Below, piece by piece: positions 31,095 to 35,774 of a DNA stretch of 35,774 bases. The first letter of the stretch is position 1, and each line of letters begins with the position of its first letter. Below the pieces are notes generated by a model. The model was not told where the DNA came from. It made no database searches and saw only the letters and a list, made by a program, of their open reading frames with translations. The translations under genes were made by a program, and so were the position numbers. The stretch is from a virus, in the IMG/VR virus record IMGVR_UViG_3300032322_000623, positions 1-35,774 of that record; one strand, written 5' to 3'.

Positions 31095-32014
31095 CAGGCG
31101 ATCCTCTCAGCACTGATGATAGCAGAAGGGGCAGCAGGGACCGCAGGAGGACCGACTACAGCTGGGATATGGTCGAGTGTAATCGCAGTATTATTAGGGA
31201 GCCAAAACAGCTGCACATACTGTCCAGCTGTAACAGTAACATAAAACACAATCTGAAAGAACGTCACGCCGCCATCGGCCAACCTTGGCACACTAAGCCT
31301 TGTATTTGAGCGAGGGATGTTAACTCCATTCAAAGCAAACCAAACACTAAGTGCGTGGTCGGAACTATCTGAGTTAGCTATTTGGAGGTTAGGTACAATA
31401 GAATAGGTACCAGCCGCAGCAAAAGTTAGGCGGGTCAAGTTAGTGCCGTCTGTCACCATGGTGATCCCAGAACCGGCTACTTCTACCGTACCAAACTTCA
31501 CCGCCGTAGGGGTGCTGGTACTACCAACCTGATCCGTAATATCAGAAAACGCAGCAAGGGCTCGGTTGGTAATCGTGCTGAATGGCACCTTACCGCTCAG
31601 GATGTCGATATTGGTGACGTTGACCTCACCCGTGCCCTTCGGCGTCAGATTGATGTCGATATTGGTGTCGGTGCCGTCAGCCGTTAGCGTGGTCCCAGCG
31701 AGGTCAAGATGCGCCGCCGCTCCGGTCGTGCTGAGCGTGGCCCCTTCTAGGGTCGTGAACTGGGCCTTTGGAATGATGACCGACCCAGTGCCGTTGGGGG
31801 TGATGTTGATGTTGCCGTTGGTGTCGGTCGAGGAGATCGTGTTGCCGTCGATCTTGATGTTATCGACCGAGGCAGAACCCGTACCGAGCGACAGCGCCGT
31901 AGCAACACCGGTCCCGCTATGGACCACCTTCTCAGCACCCGCAGGGCCGCCGTCGATGTGCAGCAGCTGGCTGTAGGTATCCTTGATCTTGTTGCCAGTC
32001 AGATTGATAGGCAT
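31094..32014 (-). CDS. fibre-like virion protein with C1q/TNF-like end, probable head fibre (306 aa)
   Basis: N-terminal INLTGNKIKDTYSQLLHIDG is followed by a shaft with two similar modules (NINITPNGTGSVIIPKAQFT; NIDINLTPKGTGEVNVTNID). From about residue 205, GTYSIVPNLQIANSDSSDHA and LSVWFALNGVNIPRSNTRLS form the start of a jelly roll that ends FYVTVTAGQYVQLFWLPNN, a C1q/TNF-like end. The 3' part is clearly more A/T-rich than its 5' shaft. Because it lies between head decoration and adaptor genes and far from the tail fibres, it may decorate the head. Its start follows GGGAGC. A terminator-like hairpin lies just upstream. Confidence 0.79.
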   Translation of the reverse strand: MPINLTGNKIKDTYSQLLHIDGGPAGAEKVVHSGTGVATALSLGTGSASVDNIKIDGNTISSTDTNGNINITPNGTGSVIIPKAQFTTLEGATLSTTGAAAHLDLAGTTLTADGTDTNIDINLTPKGTGEVNVTNIDILSGKVPFSTITNRALAAFSDITDQVGSTSTPTAVKFGTVEVAGSGITMVTDGTNLTRLTFAAAGTYSIVPNLQIANSDSSDHALSVWFALNGVNIPRSNTRLSVPRLADGGVTFFQIVFYVTVTAGQYVQLFWLPNNTAITLDHIPAVVGPPAVPAAPSAIISAERIA

Positions 32015-32037
32015 AGCGGGCTCCCAAGTAAAAAGGA

Positions 32038-32061
32038 GAATAGGGGCCTAAGCCCCTATTC
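32038..32061 (-). terminator. 10-bp hairpin followed by T5, terminator-like
   Basis: GAATAGGGGC pairs with GCCCCTATTC around a 4-base loop, one base after the stop codon of the head protein gene at 32063-32578. On the minus strand TCC TTTTTAC follows, giving a short T-run. It probably reduces transcription from head genes into the downstream fibre-like gene. Confidence 0.65.
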
Positions 32062-32062
32062 A

Positions 32063-32578
32063 TTAAGACACGGTTGCGCTGAACGGCGTAGCTTCAGAAC
32101 CGGTAGCGATAACAGTGCCAGTGACGCTGAAATAACCAGCAGCCACATCAACAATGTTGATACGCTCACCAATCTTCACCGAGCCGGTCGTGGTGCGGTT
32201 CAATGTAATCGTATCGCTCGCAGCCACGGTCCCAAACGTCGTGGCAGTGCCATCGGCGTTATCAACCACGGTCAACGACCCAGACAACACATCGGTCGCA
32301 TTGGCCACCTTGATCACATGGCTGTTGCTGGTAGCAAGAGCCTTGGTCACAAAAGTGTACACGTTACCCGTACCGGTTGCCGCAGGAAGCGTCACAGTGG
32401 AGCCCGCAGCGGCATCCAAAGCGATAATCTTCCCGGCATGGGAAGCAGCGGTCACAGTCAAAGTTGATCCGGCGGAAACCGGAACAGCAATGCTGGTAAC
32501 CGTACCAACCACGAGGCTATCAACCTTCGCTTCAATAGCGCGTAGGTTAGATTGCGTAATACCCGTATAGAGAGCCAT
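32063..32578 (-). CDS. head decoration-like virion protein (171 aa)
   Basis: The chain is almost entirely beta-prone (AGKIIALDAAAGSTVTLPAA; NVYTFVTKALATSNSHVIKV; GERINIVDVAAGYFSVTGTV). It begins with a short helix (TGITQSNLRAIEAKVDSLVV) that could attach it to the capsid. Similar small beta-rich proteins follow capsid genes in many podoviruses and stabilise or decorate the shell. It lies between a UUCG-type hairpin upstream and a terminator-like hairpin downstream, so its expression may be set separately. The ribosome site AGGAGAT is strong. Decoration is inferred from position and composition. Confidence 0.77.
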   Translation of the reverse strand: MALYTGITQSNLRAIEAKVDSLVVGTVTSIAVPVSAGSTLTVTAASHAGKIIALDAAAGSTVTLPAATGTGNVYTFVTKALATSNSHVIKVANATDVLSGSLTVVDNADGTATTFGTVAASDTITLNRTTTGSVKIGERINIVDVAAGYFSVTGTVIATGSEATPFSATVS

Positions 32579-32598
32579 GTCCTATCTCCTGTTGGAGA

Positions 32599-32618
32599 TG
32601 GGGGGCCGAAGCCCCCCA
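32599..32618 (-). ncRNA. UUCG tetraloop hairpin between two head protein genes
   Basis: On the minus strand TGGGGGGC-TTCG-GCCCCCCA forms an 8-bp GC stem closed by a C(UUCG)G tetraloop, one of the most stable RNA hairpins known. No T-run follows (TCTCCAACAGG). It is more likely an mRNA stabiliser or processing site than a terminator. Confidence 0.6.
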
Positions 32619-32623
32619 CCGGG

Positions 32624-33091
32624 TCACGCGCTGGGGATCACGCCGAGGTCCGCACCCAGGTTCACCACCGCGATGGAGACCTTGATGCGAGCCACGTCGA
32701 TGCTGTTGGTGTCGATGGTCATCACGACGTTCGTATCAGCCGTAAGATAGGACGGGGTGGTGCCAGCAGACGTAGCACCCACCGTCCCATTCAGGTTGAA
32801 GTTGCTCGCAAACAGCGTCAGCGAGCCCGTGATACCGAGATCCACCGTACCGGAAGCGCCCTCCGCGCGAACCAGGGTGGCACCGCCACCGAGGATCAGG
32901 CTGCCCTTCGGGAGGACAGCGATCACCAGGGTGTCGGTAGCCGCCAGGGCAGCCGCACCAGCCGCCGAGCGAGCCGCCGCGATGGTGCGGAAGTCGAGGT
33001 CGATCTCAACCACCGACAGGCGGTTGGCGTAGTTGGAGGGGAAGCCAACCGAGTTCTTATAGAACCCAAGGGAGTCCGTGTAATCAGTCAT
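32624..33091 (-). CDS. small virion structural protein next to the capsid gene (155 aa)
   Basis: It begins TDYTDSLGFYKNSVGFPSNY and continues ANRLSVVEIDLDFRTIAAAR. The rest is beta-prone with Gly/Ala-rich stretches (SLILGGGATLVRAEGASGTV; SLTLFASNFNLNGTVGATSA). No cysteine or catalytic motif is seen. Immediately after the major capsid gene, with an AAGGAGAGAC ribosome site, it is likely a head decoration or minor capsid protein; the gene plan capsid-small-small is common in podoviruses. It ends before the UUCG hairpin. The exact virion location is inferred. Confidence 0.77.
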   Translation of the reverse strand: MTDYTDSLGFYKNSVGFPSNYANRLSVVEIDLDFRTIAAARSAAGAAALAATDTLVIAVLPKGSLILGGGATLVRAEGASGTVDLGITGSLTLFASNFNLNGTVGATSAGTTPSYLTADTNVVMTIDTNSIDVARIKVSIAVVNLGADLGVIPSA

Positions 33092-33103
33092 GTCTGTCTC
33101 TCC

Positions 33104-34033
33104 TTAGGCGAAGGTCACGACGGACTGGGCCAGAGCTTCCGGCTTCACCACCTTGTAGCCATAGACCTGAAGGCCACGGATGACGTTACCGAAGGTGCTC
33201 TCCGAGCGGATGGTCTCCATCTCCGTCATCTGCGACGCGAAGGTGAGGCCCATCTTAGTCCCAGCGACGATGTTGTACTTCCCACCCGTGTCAACCTTCA
33301 GGTTGTGGCTGACATAGAGCGTGAAGCGATCCACCATGCCCAGGCGGCCATTGCGGATCATCGAGGTGCCGTCACCAACCAGCGACGCATCCTTCAGCTC
33401 GGACTTCTTGATGAGGCCAGCCATACGGGCCGGGATCACCAGGAAGCGACCGGCTTCCGGGCAGTTCGCCTCATCGAGGACGGTACCCAGGTCCACGATC
33501 AGGTCCACCACCGAAGCAGTGCCGCCAGCGCCGTCCTTCGTCACCGTCAGCGGAGAAGCCGTGGTGCCGAGGTTGAACGCGCCGGAAACCGCACCCGCCG
33601 CCGTGCCCTTGTTCAGAGCAGCGATGTCGGGGAGCATGTCGGTCAGCACACGCTGGTCGATCTTGATCTTCATCTGCTCGGACGCATCCTTGGACCACAT
33701 GTCCATCAGCTTGATGTCCGACTGAACGCGATCAATGTCATCCTCAACGCAGGCGAAGTACTCGCCCTTGTCGATGACCAGCTGGAGCTTCGGCTTGTCG
33801 GGGTTCTCCACGACAATGCCCTGACCCTTCACGTACTCACGGATCGTGATGTTCGGGGTCGTACGGATGTTCACCGTATCACCCTGGTTGCGGATCTCAC
33901 CCTCGTAGTCGGTGTTCGAGATCGCAGCCAGAACGGTGGCATCGTAGAAGTTTTCGATCAGCTTGCCGGACCAAATCTCGGGGATGAAGTTACCCGAGTA
34001 GTTGGGGCGGCCAGGAGCAACAGGGTAGCCCAT
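33104..34033 (-). CDS. major capsid protein, P22-coat-like (309 aa)
   Basis: The pattern resembles P22-type coats of the HK97 fold. PEIWSGKLIENFYDATVLAA is the start helix region, NTDYEGEIRNQGDTVNIRTT and LQLVIDKGEYFACVEDDIDR form the spine-strand region, and IDQRVLTDMLPDIAALNK is part of the long helix zone. A later PEAGRFLVIPARMAGLIKKS belongs to the axial domain, and the end has SESTFGNVIRGLQVYGYKVV. The protein is the main shell subunit. ATG at 34033 is chosen over the in-frame GTG at 34045 because the ribosome site GGAGAG lies between them. It follows the scaffold by 12 bases. This is the most secure structural call of the window. Confidence 0.92.
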   Translation of the reverse strand: MGYPVAPGRPNYSGNFIPEIWSGKLIENFYDATVLAAISNTDYEGEIRNQGDTVNIRTTPNITIREYVKGQGIVVENPDKPKLQLVIDKGEYFACVEDDIDRVQSDIKLMDMWSKDASEQMKIKIDQRVLTDMLPDIAALNKGTAAGAVSGAFNLGTTASPLTVTKDGAGGTASVVDLIVDLGTVLDEANCPEAGRFLVIPARMAGLIKKSELKDASLVGDGTSMIRNGRLGMVDRFTLYVSHNLKVDTGGKYNIVAGTKMGLTFASQMTEMETIRSESTFGNVIRGLQVYGYKVVKPEALAQSVVTFA

Positions 34034-34037
34034 GGTT

Positions 34038-34043
34038 CTCTCC
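34038..34043 (-). promoter_or_regulatory. ribosome binding site of the capsid gene
   Basis: GGAGAG lies four bases before the ATG at 34033 and inside the longer GTG-started frame, so it supports the shorter start for the capsid protein. Confidence 0.75.
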
Positions 34044-34045
34044 AC

Positions 34046-35053
34046 TTAACCGTTGGCGACAATGCGATTTTCGCGCTGTGCGGCGAAGATATCGCGTTCG
34101 ATCCGGTCGCGTTCGGCTTCCTTCCCCCGATAGGTACCACGGCGAACATCATCAAAGAACTTGGCGATGTCCTTCGAGGAGTAGGTCTTGCTGGCAGTGC
34201 CCGTAGAGGGGACAGACCCTCCACGGCTACGTCCAGGTGCGACCTGCTTATCGAGTTGGGAGTCCGGCGCACTCCGATGGGGCTGAGCAACAGGTTGGCC
34301 GTTCAGACCCTGCCAAGCAGTGAAGAAAGCAGCAACACGCCGAACATCGAGATTGCGCTGAGCATCTTCCAGATACGTCTGGCGGGTCAGACCCGTCAGC
34401 GGATCAACGTCGAGGAGCCACCTGTGGAAGTCCTGGCTGGTGTTGATATCGCGCCATTCAGGAACCGCCGTAGTCAGCTCACTCCAGAAAGCCTGCTCAG
34501 CCGTCACGGCCTGTCGTTGAGCGACCTGCTCAACGCGCGGGAGAACACTGGTCTGCACCTGCTTCAGCATGTGCTCCAGCTCAGCGATCTTACGCTGGTA
34601 TGCCGAGGACTCCTCACGGGAGACGCGCCGCATAACCTCGATGGAATCGCCGTACTCCTCAACATCCTTCTCGGTCACCAGCTTCTCTGCCGCCGTAGCG
34701 GGGACCTGCTGTGGAGCCGCAGAAAGAGTGGCCAGCAACTGCTCTAGTTGCGTAACCCTGCTATTCAGTTGCTGATTGTCCGCACGAAGGCGGGCAGTGT
34801 CAGCGTTGTACATCCCTTGGAGCGTGCGATACCGCTGCTCAAAGGTCTGTGCGTCACTATTGGTGTCCGGTCGCCGTTGCTCACTCGGCGCGGACTCAGG
34901 CGCAGCATCGGTCGCACTGTCGGCGGGCGCAGGCTGATCAGCAACAACGCCCGTAGCATCTGCCGCATCGGCAGGTGCTTCATTGGCAGCGTTGTCCTGG
35001 TACAGCTTGGCAATCGCCTCAGACTGACGACGGACCTGCTCGGGAATGGCCAC
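34046..35053 (-). CDS. scaffolding protein (335 aa)
   Basis: It has the scaffold layout: an acidic, Ala/Asp/Pro-rich N-terminus (residues of about 20-70), a long coiled coil (FEQRYRTLQGMYNADTARLR then ADNQQLNSRVTQLEQLLATL) and more helix (YQRKIAELEHMLKQVQTSVL). The basic C-terminus carries helix-turn-helix-like YSSKDIAKFFDDVRRGTYRG and EAERDRIERDIFAAQ, like the coat-binding end of P22 scaffolds. It guides procapsid assembly and later leaves the head. The start is GTG, with AAGGAGCGTATT in front. Its stop lies 12 bases before the capsid ATG. Order portal-scaffold-capsid supports the call. Confidence 0.87.
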   Translation of the reverse strand: MAIPEQVRRQSEAIAKLYQDNAANEAPADAADATGVVADQPAPADSATDAAPESAPSEQRRPDTNSDAQTFEQRYRTLQGMYNADTARLRADNQQLNSRVTQLEQLLATLSAAPQQVPATAAEKLVTEKDVEEYGDSIEVMRRVSREESSAYQRKIAELEHMLKQVQTSVLPRVEQVAQRQAVTAEQAFWSELTTAVPEWRDINTSQDFHRWLLDVDPLTGLTRQTYLEDAQRNLDVRRVAAFFTAWQGLNGQPVAQPHRSAPDSQLDKQVAPGRSRGGSVPSTGTASKTYSSKDIAKFFDDVRRGTYRGKEAERDRIERDIFAAQRENRIVANG

Positions 35054-35101
35054 AATACGCTCCTTATCGGTGTGCGTGGTTAAGCAGCTGCTACTTGCGC
35101 A

Positions 35102-35332
35102 CTACCCCTTATGGGGGTCCGCACGAAGTTTTGCGGCTACGTCGGGGGCATCCTGTACCAAGCGGTACAGCTCTGTCAACATTTGACATCTACCCTGAGC
35201 GACCGCAACACTAGCGGGAGCTACAAAGGGTAGTTGCTCTAGTTCGCGCTGCCGCCATTCGGTCAGCCAGGGCAGGATCATATTACTTGCCCGGGCAAGT
35301 GCCACCACAACCTCGGGCGGGGGCCGGGTCAT
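35102..35332 (-). CDS. small unknown protein between portal and scaffold (76 aa)
   Basis: Reads MTRPPPEVVVALARASNMIL, then PWLTEWRQRELEQLPFVAPA, with a helical end (CQMLTELYRLVQDAPDVAAK). It has the helical character of small proteins that follow portal genes in many podoviruses. Its ATG shares bases with the portal stop (TAATG), so it is probably made together with the portal protein. No membrane, metal or catalytic pattern is visible. About 48 bases without a gene follow before the scaffold start. Function unknown; head assembly is a guess from position. Confidence 0.76.
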   Translation of the reverse strand: MTRPPPEVVVALARASNMILPWLTEWRQRELEQLPFVAPASVAVAQGRCQMLTELYRLVQDAPDVAAKLRADPHKG

Positions 35333-35774
35333 TAGGCTTGGCCCGTCATCTGGTTGGCGACCACGTTCATCTGCGAGCCTGGACCGCCACCCTCAGGAGA
35401 GGGCGCTGGAGGCTGCCCCTGCGGAGCCGCTAGCTGAGCCTGCTGCTGGGTACGGATCATGTAGTCAAGCTTCTCGCGCGACGGAATGATCTCATCGACC
35501 GGCATCTGGAGGCCCTTGGCCACCTCACGCAGCAGCGCCGCACGGCCATCGATGCCGACGATCTGCATATCCACTGGGTTGGCGGTCGCGTTGAGGAACT
35601 CGACGCGCCGAACGTTGACCGTCTCGCGCACAGCGAGGTTGATCGCGCCACGCGGGATGATCTCGGCGTCGCCCTTGATCGCCTCATCCGGGTCATAGCG
35701 CATGTTATAAACAAACTGGCGCTTAACGACCGGCTTGATAACATCGTTATCAATATGCATGACAACCTGTCGGA
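35332..35774 (-). CDS. portal protein, C-terminal part, 5' end cut by window edge
   Basis: The frame is open to the end of the window, so the gene starts outside; about 147 residues are visible. NDVIKPVVKRQFVYNMRYDP and IKGDAEIIPRGAINLAVRET, followed by a helical RRVEFLNATANPVDMQIVGI and REVAKGLQMPVDEIIPSREK, match the crown-side end of podovirus portal proteins. An internal ATG in the fragment is not a start. The tail is Gln/Pro/Gly-rich. It marks the head-packaging vertex ring. Terminase genes are expected just upstream, beyond the window. Confidence 0.83.
   Translation of the reverse strand, partial: RQVVMHIDNDVIKPVVKRQFVYNMRYDPDEAIKGDAEIIPRGAINLAVRETVNVRRVEFLNATANPVDMQIVGIDGRAALLREVAKGLQMPVDEIIPSREKLDYMIRTQQQAQLAAPQGQPPAPSPEGGGPGSQMNVVANQMTGQA

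Noticed and set aside
32552-34747. A 731-codon open frame on the + strand opposite the head protein genes
   Set aside because: It is antisense to capsid, decoration and scaffold genes that have clear homology-type patterns and ribosome sites. Its product is low-quality His/Arg/Val-rich sequence. Long antisense frames are expected in GC-rich coding DNA.
35054-35101. Gap before the scaffold gene as a promoter or tRNA
   Set aside because: It shows only a short imperfect inverted repeat and a ribosome site; no promoter boxes or cloverleaf could be made.
1-35774. Defence island, toxin-antitoxin, integrase or transposon
   Set aside because: No gene with these signatures was found; every substantial frame on its correct strand fits a phage replication, structural, lysis or small unknown gene.

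Overview
The window is part of the genome of a short-tailed (podovirus-like) bacteriophage with GC-rich, tightly packed, often overlapping genes. No host genes, tRNA or rRNA genes, insertion sequences or CRISPR arrays were seen. The short-tail assignment rests on a nozzle-like protein, two adaptor proteins, a P22/T7-type head module and a set of very large ejection-type proteins, with no tape measure, tail tube or sheath gene in view. A muramidase, a 3-TM-type holin and extra membrane-anchored coiled-coil proteins suggest a Gram-negative host, probably a proteobacterium. The species cannot be named from the sequence.

Layout: positions 1-6268 (+ strand) carry part of the replication module. 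It comprises a SNF2-type helicase cut by the left edge, two small unknown proteins, a Cys4 protein with an acidic tail that looks like a single-stranded DNA-binding protein, a small helix-turn-helix protein, and a 955-residue primase-helicase. Positions 6270-35774 (- strand) carry the late module, transcribed right to left towards the replication genes. The two modules converge with a single base between their stop codons, inside an 8-bp hairpin.

In order of transcription the late module encodes: the portal protein (C-terminal part, cut by the right edge), a small unknown protein, scaffold, P22-like major capsid protein, two small beta-rich head proteins, and a fibre-like protein with a C1q-like end. 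Next come four tiny basic proteins, two head-tail adaptors, and a run of about ten fibre or tip genes including a polyglycine-rich adhesin. These are followed by a lysis cassette (two membrane coiled-coil proteins, holin, GH108 muramidase), a tiny Cys-rich protein, and the tail nozzle. The module ends with a set of DNA-ejection proteins: two small virion proteins, a GNAT-like protein, 424-aa and 616-aa proteins, and a 2450-aa giant. Terminase and DNA polymerase are not in the window and probably lie beyond its edges.

The most notable items are: the giant protein with an HEXXXH metallopeptidase-like site and a 13-copy QFGP octapeptide repeat; two tiny overlapping genes that look like the halves of a protein fused in other viruses, joined at a possible +1 recoding or reinitiation site; the extended modular fibre cassette with AT-richer receptor-binding modules; an exact 18-residue repeat protein; and hairpins that punctuate the head gene region. 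All functional calls come from reading motifs and gene order; no database search was run.
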